Positions 8,081 to 17,110 are shown, counted from the first letter of the stretch. The stretch is DNA of 64,000 nt from DASQYE01 sp036389315 (GCA_036389315.1 DASVQF010000040.1:124001-188000), one strand, 5' to 3'. The notes: generated by a model not told the origin, from the sequence alone. Numbers and translations are program-made.

Positions 8081-10753
8081 ATGAGAACGCTGCTCACCAT
8101 CCTCTTCATCGTTTTAGCCCCGCTCCGGGCGAGCGCGCAGGAACAGGCGCTCTATCGCACTGACGCTTACACGCTGACCACCGGCCGCGTCAGGCAGGGA
8201 CAGTTTGAAGCCGTGGCCCGTTCCCGCAGCGAGATCGAGTCCAATTACAGGAGCCGTTACGACCAGAGCGTGCAGATAAAGTTCCTCGTCAACGGCACGC
8301 TCAAGGAGATGGCCGATTACGAGGAGAACAGGCTCTTCTTCAGCTCGGCGGATGAGCGGGTCACTTCGCCGGTCTATCTCTTCGGGACGCGCGAGAGCAG
8401 CGACTTCATAGGCCGGGGCGAGGGAAGGAATACGGACTCTACTACGGCCGTCCGCTTTCGCCTGGACATGCGACCCGTGCTCGAAGCGTTCAGGGAGAAA
8501 GGTTTTTACGAATTCTACAATCTCAAGAGAATCAGGCCCGAAGAGTTCAAGGGCGTCTACATCACTGGCGACCGTCTGCCGCTCGTCAAGCAGTTCGACG
8601 AGGCCGCGCCGCTGCCTTCGCAGTTTCAACTGACAGACCCGGACGGCGACGGCATCTACGAAATAGAGGTTCAGCTTGAGACGGAGCGTATGCCGGAGAG
8701 AAACGCGCAGGCCACTGCCGCCTGGAAACTACAGACGGACATCTCGCGGCTGCCTCAATACCAATCGTCGCAACTCCTGATGAACGCGCTCTATGACATG
8801 TCGCTGGAAGAGATGCTATTGAACGTCCGAGCGGACGGCGCGTTCCGTGCGGGCAAGCTGTGGGACGGTGTGTGGACGCGTGATATTAGCTACAGCATAC
8901 TGCTCGCGCTGGCGGCAATCGCGCCCGACGTGGCGCGCGAGAGCCTGATGAAAAAGGTGAGCACGGACGGGCGCATCATTCAAGACACGGGGACGGGCGG
9001 CTCCTGGCCCGTCTCGACTGATCGAATGGTGTGGGCGCTGGCGGCCTGGGAGGTTTACGCCGTGACGGGCGAGCGCGAGTGGCTCCGTCAGGCTTACAAC
9101 ATCATCAGTAAATCGGCGCGCTCAGACCTCAAGGTCGTGCGCGCCCCGAACGGCCTCTTCTATGGCGAGTCATCTTTCATGGATTGGCGCGAGCAGAGCT
9201 ACCCGCGCTGGATGGGCCCGGCGGACATTTACCAATCGCAATCCTTGAGCACGAACGCCGTTCATTACGAGACGCTGCGGATACTTTCGAGGATGGCCCG
9301 CCTGTTGGGAGAGCGCGCAACCGAGTATGAGGAGGCGGCCGTGGCGCTGAAGGCCGCCATCAACAAGCACCTGTGGATAGCTGACAGGGGTTTTTACGGC
9401 GCTTACAGGTACGGGCGCACTTTCTCTAGGCTCTCTCCGAGGTCAGAGTCCCTGGGCGAGGCTCTGAGCATCCTGTTCGACATCGCGGACGAGAGTCAAA
9501 GAGTATCGATTGTGCGCAACACTCCGGTCGTGGATTTCGGCGTGCCCGATTTCTTTCCGCAGATTCCCAATATGCCCGCCTATCATAACAACGCCGTCTG
9601 GCCCTTTGTCGTCGGTTACTGGACTTGGGCTGCGGCCAGGGCGGGCAACGGCGCGGCGGTCGAGCACGGCCTGGGAGCCATCTACCGCCAGGCGGCCCTC
9701 TTCCTCACCAATAAAGAGAATATGACGGCCACGGGCGGCGATCCCGCGACGATGCTCAATTCGGATAGGCAGTTGTGGAGCGTCGCCGCTAACCTCGCCA
9801 CGGTCTATCGCATCCTCTTCGGGATGCAGTTCGAGGGCGAAAGGCTCTCGCTCAAGCCTTTTATCCCACGCCCGTACGGAGACAGCAGAACGCTCGCCAA
9901 CTTCAAATACCGCGACGCCATCCTCGACATCACGATTGACGGTTACGGCGATCAGATAAAGTCCGTCACGCTGGACGGCTTGCGGCAATCATCTGCGGTC
10001 GTGCCGGGCGATCTCAAGGGGAGGCATCGGCTCGTCATCACGATGGCGAATAACGACCTGATGTCGTGGAAGCTCACGAAGCTGGACGCTCGCTTCTCGC
10101 CCGAGACGCCGCGCGCCTCCCTGCGCGGCTCTCGTCTGACGTGGGACGCCGTCGCGGGAGCCCAAAAATATTTCGTCTTCGGAAACGGCGTAAAAATCTC
10201 CGAGACCACCGGGACGACATTCAGGCTTCCCCGAAGCGTCTACGGCGAGTACCAGGTGCTCGCCGTAGACGGCAGGGGGAGCCAGTCTTTCCTGAGCGAG
10301 CCGGTCGAAGTTTTATCCCCGGCCGGAAGAATAGAGGTCGAAGCGGAAGCGGGAAGAGAGGCCCGGCGAAATCAGTACGCAGGCTATTCGGGCAGCGGCT
10401 ATCTGAGGTTGGAAAGGGAGGAGAACCGTGTGCTCGACTACTGGGTGAAGGTCGCGCGCCCCGGACGCTACGCGATCAAATTCAGGTACGCCAACGGGAA
10501 TGGGCCCGTCAACACTGAAAATAAATGTGCCGTCCGCACGCTCCGCTTAGACGGCAGACACCTGGGCGCACTCGTCATGCCGCAGAGGGGAACGGAGTGG
10601 AACAACTGGGGCTATTCCAACCTGCACACGGTCAACCTGACTGCCGGAAAGCACCTGCTCAGCATAGCCTTTGAAGATTCGGACGAGAATATGAACGGCG
10701 CTGTCAACGAAGCCCTGCTGGATAGAATAGAGCTGACGCTCATCGGACGTTGA
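8081..10753 (+). CDS. Secreted six-hairpin glycoside hydrolase (MGH1/GH63-like) with C-terminal carbohydrate-binding module
   Basis: The frame is open from 8048, but the ATG at 8081 is preceded by GAAAGGAAAGGG and starts a signal peptide (MRTLLTILFIVLAPLRASAQ), giving 890 residues. Residues 22-170 look like a beta-rich N-domain. Residues about 230-620 form an alpha/alpha-barrel glycosidase core with KLWDGVWTRDISYS near 257-270 and PAYHNNAVWPFVVGYW near 500. The motif WTRD and the general pattern match amylo-glucosidase/GH63-type enzymes. Residues about 750-890 resemble a CBM6/35-type module (RIEVEAEAGREARRNQYAGY, KHLLSIAFEDSDENMNGAVN). Acts on an alpha-linked glycan, probably outside the cytoplasm. 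The substrate is unknown. Confidence 0.8.
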   Translation: MRTLLTILFIVLAPLRASAQEQALYRTDAYTLTTGRVRQGQFEAVARSRSEIESNYRSRYDQSVQIKFLVNGTLKEMADYEENRLFFSSADERVTSPVYLFGTRESSDFIGRGEGRNTDSTTAVRFRLDMRPVLEAFREKGFYEFYNLKRIRPEEFKGVYITGDRLPLVKQFDEAAPLPSQFQLTDPDGDGIYEIEVQLETERMPERNAQATAAWKLQTDISRLPQYQSSQLLMNALYDMSLEEMLLNVRADGAFRAGKLWDGVWTRDISYSILLALAAIAPDVARESLMKKVSTDGRIIQDTGTGGSWPVSTDRMVWALAAWEVYAVTGEREWLRQAYNIISKSARSDLKVVRAPNGLFYGESSFMDWREQSYPRWMGPADIYQSQSLSTNAVHYETLRILSRMARLLGERATEYEEAAVALKAAINKHLWIADRGFYGAYRYGRTFSRLSPRSESLGEALSILFDIADESQRVSIVRNTPVVDFGVPDFFPQIPNMPAYHNNAVWPFVVGYWTWAAARAGNGAAVEHGLGAIYRQAALFLTNKENMTATGGDPATMLNSDRQLWSVAANLATVYRILFGMQFEGERLSLKPFIPRPYGDSRTLANFKYRDAILDITIDGYGDQIKSVTLDGLRQSSAVVPGDLKGRHRLVITMANNDLMSWKLTKLDARFSPETPRASLRGSRLTWDAVAGAQKYFVFGNGVKISETTGTTFRLPRSVYGEYQVLAVDGRGSQSFLSEPVEVLSPAGRIEVEAEAGREARRNQYAGYSGSGYLRLEREENRVLDYWVKVARPGRYAIKFRYANGNGPVNTENKCAVRTLRLDGRHLGALVMPQRGTEWNNWGYSNLHTVNLTAGKHLLSIAFEDSDENMNGAVNEALLDRIELTLIGR

Positions 10754-10761
10754 GGCGCGGC

Positions 10762-11106
10762 CTATCTCTGCTGAGGCTGAAGAAGCTCGTAGAGCTTTCT
10801 TCCGGCCTTGTGCAGTTGCGACTTGCTGGCTCCGGCCGAGATGCCGCAGATGCGCCCGACCTCAGCGTGCTCGTAGCCTTCTACGTCATGCAGGATAAAG
10901 ACTGCGCGATAGCCGGGCGAGAGTCAGGCGATGGCTCGCTCAAGCGCCAGGCGATCAAGCAGCGGCGTCGGGCGCGGCGCTCGTGTGTAGTTGACCCGTG
11001 GCTCGGGCGCTTCGCCGTCTTCCGTGGCGCGCTCACGTCGCGCGCTGTTCTGGCGAAAGTGCATCAGCACCTTATTGATCGTCACGCGGTAGAGCCAGGT
11101 TTCTTG
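10762..11106 (-). pseudogene. Decayed ECF-type RNA polymerase sigma factor (5' truncated, internal stop)
   Basis: Read on the minus strand, one frame gives ETWLYRVTINKVLMHFRQNS (end of sigma region 2), a 30-residue linker, LLDRLALERAIA, a TGA stop at 10926-10924, then LSPGYRAVFILHDVEGYEHA and EVGRICGISAGASKSQLHKA (sigma region 4), ending with a normal TAG at 10764-10762. The stop stands where related sigma factors have Arg, so one C-to-T change from CGA explains it. Upstream of about 11106 the similarity ends and a TAA follows at about 11143, so regions 1 and 2.1-2.3 are missing. It lies between the glycosidase gene (8 bases away) and tRNA-Ser. The rest of 10754-11258 holds nothing else recognisable except the tRNA promoter. 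Confidence 0.75.
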
Positions 11107-11218
11107 AGGCCGGATAAAGAGCCCAAGCGGCGTGTGACAGAATTAACCGTGAGACGGCCTCACCCTTGCAGTCGGCTGTGACGAAAGCGTACAGCGGAGC
11201 GGTCGCAGATGCGGGGAC

Positions 11219-11248
11219 GTGACAGGAATTGCTCGGATACGTTATGCT
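11219..11248 (+). promoter_or_regulatory. Sigma-70-like promoter for tRNA-Ser
   Basis: GTGACA (11219-11224) and TATGCT (11243-11248) are 18 bases apart. This puts the transcription start at about 11255, a few bases before the mature tRNA 5' end. The same TATGCT -10 box occurs before gnd at 13978. Confidence 0.45.
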
Positions 11249-11258
11249 CTTGCGCACA

Positions 11259-11350
<92 letters not shown>

Positions 11351-11356
11351 ATCGGC

Positions 11357-11413
11357 AGACGGCTTTCGGCACTCAAGCAATCAACCCCTTTTGTGTTAAG
11401 CTGAAAGCCGTCT
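11357..11413 (+). terminator. Stem-loop after tRNA-Ser, possible terminator
   Basis: AGACGGCTTTCGGC (11357-11370) pairs with GCTGAAAGCCGTCT (11400-11413), 14 pairs with one G-U, with a 29-base loop. The tail TTGAAAATTTAT is only weakly U-rich. It separates the tRNA from the SRP RNA. The promoter of the SRP RNA must overlap or follow it. Confidence 0.4.
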
Positions 11414-11424
11414 TGAAAATTTAT

Positions 11425-11530
11425 CAGACTTCGGGCTCCGCACAACGCTTGCCTTGTGAACCCCGCCAGGCCGGGAACGGAGCAACGGTAGCAACGGCGG
11501 CGTGTGTTGCGGGTAAGTCCGGAGTCTGGC
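11425..11530 (+). ncRNA. ffs: Signal recognition particle RNA (4.5S, small bacterial type)
   Basis: The ends pair: CAGACTTCGGGC (from 11425) with GTCCGGAGTCTG, as in the closing helix of 4.5S RNA. The conserved domain IV core is present in the middle: CCAGGCCGGGAACGGAGCAA, with a GGAA tetraloop flanked by C-G pairs and the 3'-side AGCA internal loop that Ffh binds. Length is about 106 bases, as expected. It lies just before dnaX, a linkage seen in many bacteria. Exact ends are estimates. Confidence 0.88.
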
Positions 11531-11542
11531 CAAATCTAATAA

Positions 11543-11613
11543 GGGATGAGGGATGAGGGATGAGGGATGAAGAAAAGCATCCTGTTCATCCCTCATCCCT
11601 CATCCCTCATCCC
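11543..11613. repeat. Perfect 28-bp inverted repeat of four GGGATGA heptads, in the dnaX leader
   Basis: The left arm (11543-11570) is GGGATGA repeated four times. The right arm (11586-11613) is its exact complement, four copies of TCATCCC. The loop is 15 bases. The right arm ends 8 bases before the dnaX ATG, and no Shine-Dalgarno sequence lies between them, so a transcript from ffs or its promoter would present the dnaX start beside a very stable hairpin. Related heptad hairpins recur through the window. Confidence 0.9.
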
Positions 11614-11621
11614 TCTCTCTT

Positions 11622-13550
11622 ATGGCTTACCAGGTCATCGCCCGCAAGTGGCGTCCGCAAACTTTCGACGAGGTCACGGGCCAGGAGCCGATCACGCGCA
11701 CCTTGCGCAACGCCATCGAGCGCGACCGCCTGCATCACGCCTATCTCTTCTCGGGCGCGCGCGGCGTCGGCAAGACCACGACCGCCCGGCTGCTAGCCAA
11801 AGCCCTCAACTGCCACAAGTCAAAGAGTGCGACCCCGGAGCCTTGCGCGGCCGATGACCCGACGGCCTGCGCCTCTTGTCGAGAGATTGCCGAGGGGCGC
11901 TCGATTGACGTGTTGGAGATTGACGCCGCCTCCAACACCGGCGTAGACAACGTGCGCGACGCCATCATCGGCAACGTCGCCATCGCGCCCGCGCGCGACC
12001 GTTACAAGGTCTTCATCATAGACGAAGTGCACATGCTGTCGGGCGCGGCCTTCAACGCGCTCCTCAAAACCCTGGAAGAGCCGCCCCCGCGCGTCGTCTT
12101 TATCATGGCGACGACGGAGCTGCACAAAGTTCCGGACACGATTCTCTCGCGCTGCCAGCAGTTCGAGTTTCGCACTATCGCGACGGCCAGGATTGTCGAG
12201 CGGCTGCGATTGATCGCAGAGGCCGAGAAAATCTCTGTCGCGGACGAGGCGCTGCGCGAGATTGCGCGCGCCGGAGAAGGCTCTATGCGCGACGCGCAAT
12301 CGGCCTTCGATCAGGTCATCAGTTTTTCCGGCACGAAGATCAGGGCCGAGGACGTGGAGACGGCGCTCGGCCTCGCGGGAAGCGAGATGCTGGCGCGAGT
12401 GGTTCGCGCCATAGCGGACGGGAAGCCGACGGAGGCGCTCGCCGTCGTGGACGACCTGGTGATGCGCGGCCACGACCTGAGAAATTTTTGTCGTGACCTG
12501 TTGGCCCACCTGCGCGACCTGCTCGTGGCAAAGGTCGCAGGCGAGACGACTGCGGGCCTGCTCGACTCGTCCGCCTCCGACCGCGCGGAGCTTGTGCGCT
12601 CGGCCGAAGCGTTTTCCGAATCCGATCTGGTGCGCTTCTTTCATTCGCTGACCGAGACGGAAAACAACCTGCGCGTCGCGGCTCACCCGCGCTACCAGCT
12701 TGAAGTGGGCCTCGTGAAATTGATAGAGATGCGCAAGCTCGCGCCGCTCGCACAGTTGATGGAGCGCCTCGCCGCGCTGGAAGAATCCCTCCGCACTGGA
12801 AGAAGCGTCACGGCAGGCTACACGCCACCGACGGCCGCGCCCGCAGGAGGCACGACGCCGCGCACGGGCAGCGGCGGCAAACGCGAAACGGGGGCGGGCA
12901 CGCCTCGCACGAGGGCCTCGGGCGAGATGCAAACATTTTCCGAGACGGGCGCGGCTGCGGCGACGACAGCCGTGCCCGCCGCAGAGGTTCCGTTTGCGCT
13001 CGATTACCCTTCGGCGCGACCGGCCTCGTCGCCCGTGCTCACGCTCGTTCCGCAGGGCCCGCAGGCGACCGAGACAAATCGTCAGGCGGAGCCGGACGGC
13101 GCTGGCGCGCTTTCCGCGCCCCAGCCTGCCGCCGCTGCTCCTGCGGCTTCAATGATCGAGGCTCTGAAGACTGCGCTCGAAAAGCGCAAGCGCATGTTTC
13201 TCGTGATCGCTCTGGAAGGCGCGCGCCGCGCAGCCTTTGAAGAGGACGAGCTGGTGGTCGAATTCGCACCCGAAGCCAAGCACCTGCGCGATAACCTGGC
13301 TAAGCCGGAGAGCGTGAAGCTGCTCAGAGAAGTGTGCCGCGAGCTGGCGGGCAGAGACATGGGCGTGCGTATCAGCGTCAAGGAACAGAGCGCGACCGAG
13401 CCGGATGCTCCGATGTCCAGGGAGGACGAGGCGCGGCGCGAGAAACAGCAGTTGCGCGAGATGGCCGAGCGCCACCCGGCCGTGCAAGAGCTGCTGCAAA
13501 CATTCCATGGCGAGATCGTTGACGTGCGTCGCATAGACGGCGAGCAGTGA
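11622..13550 (+). CDS. dnaX: DNA polymerase III subunit gamma/tau
   Basis: 642 residues. It begins MAYQVIARKWRPQTFDEVTG, the standard DnaX opening. Walker A GARGVGKT is at residues 45-52, a four-cysteine zinc site follows (LNC, then PEPC, ACASC), Walker B VFIIDEVHML is near 130, and the SRC motif (ILSRCQQFEF) is near 170. Domain III ends near residue 370. A long Ala/Pro/Thr/Gly linker then leads to a C-terminal tau domain (about 500-640) that would contact DnaB helicase and alpha. It is the clamp-loader ATPase of the replisome. No obvious slippery heptamer for a gamma product was seen. The common downstream partner recR is absent. Confidence 0.96.
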   Translation: MAYQVIARKWRPQTFDEVTGQEPITRTLRNAIERDRLHHAYLFSGARGVGKTTTARLLAKALNCHKSKSATPEPCAADDPTACASCREIAEGRSIDVLEIDAASNTGVDNVRDAIIGNVAIAPARDRYKVFIIDEVHMLSGAAFNALLKTLEEPPPRVVFIMATTELHKVPDTILSRCQQFEFRTIATARIVERLRLIAEAEKISVADEALREIARAGEGSMRDAQSAFDQVISFSGTKIRAEDVETALGLAGSEMLARVVRAIADGKPTEALAVVDDLVMRGHDLRNFCRDLLAHLRDLLVAKVAGETTAGLLDSSASDRAELVRSAEAFSESDLVRFFHSLTETENNLRVAAHPRYQLEVGLVKLIEMRKLAPLAQLMERLAALEESLRTGRSVTAGYTPPTAAPAGGTTPRTGSGGKRETGAGTPRTRASGEMQTFSETGAAAATTAVPAAEVPFALDYPSARPASSPVLTLVPQGPQATETNRQAEPDGAGALSAPQPAAAAPAASMIEALKTALEKRKRMFLVIALEGARRAAFEEDELVVEFAPEAKHLRDNLAKPESVKLLREVCRELAGRDMGVRISVKEQSATEPDAPMSREDEARREKQQLREMAERHPAVQELLQTFHGEIVDVRRIDGEQ

Positions 13551-13652
13551 GCAGGAGACAGCCTTCTCGCTTCCGCTCGCTCGGCCCCCTTCACTTCTTT
13601 GAACAAAGAGCCGCGCGCCAGCGTATAGCAAGAGCACGGAGGTAAGTTGATA

Positions 13653-13859
13653 ATGCGCAATCCCGTTTTGGCAGGAGTTCTCAGTCTAATCATTCCCGGC
13701 GTCGGGCAGCTTTATAATGGGCGGATTCTGGCCGGCATTCTCTGGCTTCTTTTGACGCCAGGCTTCTGGATCGGTTCGGGCGGCACGCTCGGATGGATTT
13801 GCCATCTTATCTCGGCTTATACGGCCTACAGCTTCGCCAAGGAGCATCCCGTGCGCTGA
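13653..13859 (+). CDS. Small TM2-like membrane protein
   Basis: 68 residues from the ATG at 13653, chosen because GGAGG sits at 13638-13642, 10 bases upstream; a TTG two codons earlier is less likely. The sequence opens MRNPVLAGVLSLIIPGVGQL, followed by YNGRILAGILWLLL and a second hydrophobic stretch. The PG.GQLYNG..L.G turn between two membrane helices is the hallmark of TM2-type proteins. Its function is not known. It lies between dnaX and the gnd operon and ends just before an inverted repeat. Confidence 0.75.
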   Translation: MRNPVLAGVLSLIIPGVGQLYNGRILAGILWLLLTPGFWIGSGGTLGWICHLISAYTAYSFAKEHPVR

Positions 13860-13890
13860 ACCAAGTCCAGCCGTTCGAGCGGCGCTCAGG

Positions 13891-13947
13891 ATGAAGAAAG
13901 AAAAGCTTGATTGCTCAACCGGAGCCGTCAAGCTTTTCTTTCTTCAT
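13891..13947. repeat. Perfect 20-bp inverted repeat followed by CATCCCT heptads; possible terminator
   Basis: The arm at 13891-13910 (ATGAAGAAAGAAAAGCTTGA) is the exact complement of 13928-13947, with a 17-base loop. The right arm runs on into further TCATCCC-type units up to about 13971. It sits between the small membrane protein and the gnd promoter and may end transcription of the former, although there is no U-tract. Confidence 0.8.
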
Positions 13948-13974
13948 CCCTCATCCCTCTTCTCTCATCCCTTG

Positions 13975-13994
13975 TGCTATGCTTGTCCGGACAA
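13975..13994 (+). promoter_or_regulatory. Extended -10 promoter with overlapping palindromic operator before gnd
   Basis: TGC-TATGCT (13975-13983) is an extended -10 box. It shares one base with a perfect 12-bp palindrome TTGTCCGGACAA (13983-13994) that covers the expected transcription start, a position typical for a repressor site. The half-site TTGTCC also forms the core of the palindrome at 1415-1435, though there one extra base lies in the centre. No convincing -35 box is visible. Confidence 0.45.
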
Positions 13995-14028
13995 AAGATA
14001 ATCAGCAGAACAATCATCAGGAGAGCTT

Positions 14029-15468
14029 GTGGAGATGGGGGAAGGTGTAGAGGTGGGGATGGCCGGGGTGGGCGTGATGGGCTCTAACCTGGCCCTGAAC
14101 ATGGAGCGCCACGGATACCCTGTGGTCGTCTGGGATCGTGACCCTTCGTATGTGGAGAAGGCGCTGGCGAATGTGGGCCCAGGCAAGCGCATCTCTTCGG
14201 CCGCGACGCCGGAAGAGTTCGTGCGCTCAATCCGTCGCCCGCGCAAGATCATGATGATGGTCAAGGCCGGGCAGCCCGTCGATTGGACTATTGAGCAGTT
14301 CAAGCCTTTCCTCGAAGACGGAGACATCCTGATTGACGGCGGCAATTCCTGGTACGAAGACACGCGCAGGCGCGAGGCGGCGCTCAAGGCCGAAGGCTTG
14401 CGCTTCATCGGCTCGGGCGTCTCGGGCGGCGAAGAGGGCGCGCTCTGGGGGCCGTCTCTGATGCCTGGCGGCGCGCGCGAAGCTTACGAAGAGATACGGC
14501 CCATCTGGGAAGCCATCGCCGCGACGACGGAAGACGGGCCCTGCACGACCTACGTGGGAGCGGACGGCGCGGGCCACTTCGTCAAGATGGTGCACAACGG
14601 CATAGAGTACGGCGATATGCAGTTGATCGCCGAAGCCTACGACATCCTGCGCCGCGTCGCGGGGATGGAAGCCTCCGAGATGGCCGACATCTTCGCGCGC
14701 TGGAACGAGGGGCTTCTGAATTCTTACCTCGTCGAGATCACGTCTGAGATTCTACGCGTCCGCGACGAAGAGACTGGACAACCGCTCGTTGACCTGATTC
14801 TGGACAAGGCCGGACAGAAGGGCACGGGCAAATGGACTGCGCAGGTCGCGCTGGATTTCGCCGTCCCCATCCCGACCATCAATGCCGCCATCGAAGCGCG
14901 CTTCATGTCGGCGCTCAAAGAGGAGCGCGTCGAGGCGAGCCGAAAGCTCGGCTGGCAGTCAACGGCAAAGTCCGACATTGAGCGCGAAGCGTTGATCGCG
15001 ACTGTTCACGATGCGCTCTACGCGTCGAAGATTTGCTCCTACGCGCAAGGCTTCAACCTGATTCGCGCGGGTTCGGAAGAGTACGGGTGGAACATTGATT
15101 TGAGCGAGATGGCGCGCATCTGGAAGGGCGGCTGCATCATTCGCGCGCGCTTTTTGGACTCGATCAAGGCTGCCTACACGCGCGACGCCGGGCTGCGCAA
15201 TCTCCTGCTCGACACGGATTTCAGCACTTGGATGGAGAAGGGAGACGCGAACTGGCGCGCGGCCATCGGCTTGGCCCACCGTCAGGGCGTCCCCGTTCCG
15301 GCGATGCAGGCGAGCCTCGCCTACTTCGACGCCTACCGCACGCAAAGCCTGCCGCAGAACTTGACGCAGGCCCAGCGCGACTACTTCGGCGCGCACACCT
15401 ACGAGCGCACGGACAAGCCCGGCCAGGGAGCCGTTCACACGGACTGGGACAGGCTCGTGCACAAGTGA
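14029..15468 (+). CDS. gnd: 6-phosphogluconate dehydrogenase, decarboxylating
   Basis: 479 residues from GTG at 14029; an ATG at 14035 is an alternative, and CAGGAGAG lies just upstream of both. The NADP fold opens VGMAGVGVMGSNLALNMERH, the substrate region is IDGGNSWYEDTRRR, and the catalytic signature is MVHNGIEYGDMQLIAEAYDI, with KAGQKGTGKWT later. It converts 6-phosphogluconate to ribulose 5-phosphate, CO2 and NADPH in the cytoplasm. It is the first gene of a four-gene operon (gnd-zwf-opcA-pgl) that holds the whole oxidative pentose phosphate branch, although it acts last in the pathway. Length matches the long (about 470-480) form. Confidence 0.96.
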   Translation: MEMGEGVEVGMAGVGVMGSNLALNMERHGYPVVVWDRDPSYVEKALANVGPGKRISSAATPEEFVRSIRRPRKIMMMVKAGQPVDWTIEQFKPFLEDGDILIDGGNSWYEDTRRREAALKAEGLRFIGSGVSGGEEGALWGPSLMPGGAREAYEEIRPIWEAIAATTEDGPCTTYVGADGAGHFVKMVHNGIEYGDMQLIAEAYDILRRVAGMEASEMADIFARWNEGLLNSYLVEITSEILRVRDEETGQPLVDLILDKAGQKGTGKWTAQVALDFAVPIPTINAAIEARFMSALKEERVEASRKLGWQSTAKSDIEREALIATVHDALYASKICSYAQGFNLIRAGSEEYGWNIDLSEMARIWKGGCIIRARFLDSIKAAYTRDAGLRNLLLDTDFSTWMEKGDANWRAAIGLAHRQGVPVPAMQASLAYFDAYRTQSLPQNLTQAQRDYFGAHTYERTDKPGQGAVHTDWDRLVHK

Positions 15469-15530
15469 GATGTGCGCCAAGCAATCAACACGCAATGATC
15501 TTCTAGACAACTCCGTCCAGGTGAGGTTGT

Positions 15531-17066
15531 ATGGCAGCCATCGTGACTGAAAATCCTTTGCGCGCAGGGATGCGACTTGAGCGGACGGCCGAGCCGTGCG
15601 CGGTCGTCATCTTCGGAGCATCTGGCGATTTGACGAAAAGAAAGCTTGTGCCGGCGCTCTACAGCCTGGCCCAGCAAAAGCTGCTTCCGGCCGAGTTCGC
15701 CATCCTCGGCATCTCGCGCCCCGTGATGAGCGACGACGAGTTTCGCGCGCGGATGAAGGATGCCATGGGCCAATACGGCGAGGAGCGAGGCGTTGACGAC
15801 AGCGTGTGGGAGAGCTTTGCGAGCGGCCTCTTCTACATGCAGGGCGAGTTCGACGACGCCGGGGCTTACAAGCAGTTGCGCGAGCGGCTTGAGCAGTTGG
15901 ACTCGGAGCGCGGCACGGGCGGCAATCGCCTCTTCTATCTTTCGACCGCGCCGAGCTTCTTCGGGTTGATCGCCGAAAAACTGGGCGCGGCCGGATTGGC
16001 CCGGCCCGAGGGCAAAGGCTGGACGCGCATCATCGTCGAAAAACCTTTCGGCCATGATCTTGAGAGCGCGCGCGCCTTGAATGAGGAGTTGGCCCAAGTC
16101 TTCAAGGAAGAGCAGGTCTATCGCATAGACCATTACCTCGGCAAAGAGACAGTCCAGAACCTCCTGGTCTTCCGCTTCGCCAACAGCATCTTCGAGCCGC
16201 TCTGGAACCGCCAGTACATAGACCACGTGCAGATCACCAACGCCGAGGCCATCGGCGTCGAAGGACGCGGCGCGTACTACGAAGAGGCCGGGGTGGTCAG
16301 AGACATGATCCAGAACCATGTCTTTCAAGTTCTCTCGCTGGTGGCGATGGAGCCGCCCGTCTCTCTGGGCGCAAACGCCGTGCGCGACGAGAAGATCAAG
16401 GCCATGCAGGCCGTGCGGCCCATCCCCGCAGAGAGCGTTGACGAGTTCGCTGCGCGGGGACAGTACGGGCCGGGCTTCGTCTTGGGAGAGACCGTGCCGG
16501 GCTATCGCCAGGAGCCGGGCGTCAACCCTCAGTCTTCGACCGAGACGTTTGCGGCCATCAAGCTTTACCTGGACAACTGGCGCTGGGCCGACGTGCCCTT
16601 CTACATCCGCTCGGGCAAGCGTTTGCAGAAGCGCGTCACAGAGATTGCGATTCAATTCCGAGAGGTTCCGCACCGTCTCTTCACTTCGGCCGATGCTCCC
16701 TTAGAGCCGAACGTGCTGGTCATTCGCATTCAACCGAACGAAGGCATCTCGCTGCGGTTCGGCGCGAAGCTGCCGGGCCAGCGCATGCGTATTCGCTGGG
16801 TCAACATGGACTTTCGCTACGGCTCATCCTTCGGCGTCCACACGCCCGAGGCTTACGAGCGCCTGCTGCTCGATTGCATCCTGGGCGATTCGACGCTCTA
16901 CGCGCGGCGCGACATGACTGAACGCGGCTGGGAGATAGTCACGCCCGTCCTCGAAGCCTGGAAGCGCCCGGCCACGGACTTCCCGAACTACGCGGCGGGA
17001 ACCTGGGGGCCGCAGCGTGCCTTCGAGCTGATCGAGCGTGACGGAAGACGCTGGCGGAAACTCTGA
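15531..17066 (+). CDS. zwf: Glucose-6-phosphate 1-dehydrogenase
   Basis: 511 residues, the usual length. The coenzyme motif is VVIFGASGDLTKRKLVPALY near residue 25, and the active-site signature is RIDHYLGKETVQNLL near residue 200, including the catalytic His region. A second substrate-binding stretch (YIRSGKRLQKR) comes later. It oxidises glucose 6-phosphate to 6-phosphogluconolactone with NADP. The gene follows gnd by 62 bases and precedes opcA by 44 bases. AGGTGAGGTTGT before the ATG gives a ribosome binding site. Confidence 0.96.
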   Translation: MAAIVTENPLRAGMRLERTAEPCAVVIFGASGDLTKRKLVPALYSLAQQKLLPAEFAILGISRPVMSDDEFRARMKDAMGQYGEERGVDDSVWESFASGLFYMQGEFDDAGAYKQLRERLEQLDSERGTGGNRLFYLSTAPSFFGLIAEKLGAAGLARPEGKGWTRIIVEKPFGHDLESARALNEELAQVFKEEQVYRIDHYLGKETVQNLLVFRFANSIFEPLWNRQYIDHVQITNAEAIGVEGRGAYYEEAGVVRDMIQNHVFQVLSLVAMEPPVSLGANAVRDEKIKAMQAVRPIPAESVDEFAARGQYGPGFVLGETVPGYRQEPGVNPQSSTETFAAIKLYLDNWRWADVPFYIRSGKRLQKRVTEIAIQFREVPHRLFTSADAPLEPNVLVIRIQPNEGISLRFGAKLPGQRMRIRWVNMDFRYGSSFGVHTPEAYERLLLDCILGDSTLYARRDMTERGWEIVTPVLEAWKRPATDFPNYAAGTWGPQRAFELIERDGRRWRKL

Positions 17067-17110
17067 AGAGTGAAAACCGGCAGCAAGCTCTTCTCGGAAG
17101 ATCAACCTTT

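Noticed and set aside
11543..11613. CRISPR array
   Set aside because: The repeats are 7-nt tandem units forming one hairpin; there are no regular spacers and no cas genes in the window.
11622..13550. Programmed frameshift site in dnaX
   Set aside because: No AAAAAAG-like slippery run followed by a hairpin was seen in the linker region.
15435..16673. A 412-codon minus-strand open frame
   Set aside because: Shadow of zwf; the plus strand carries all glucose-6-phosphate dehydrogenase motifs.
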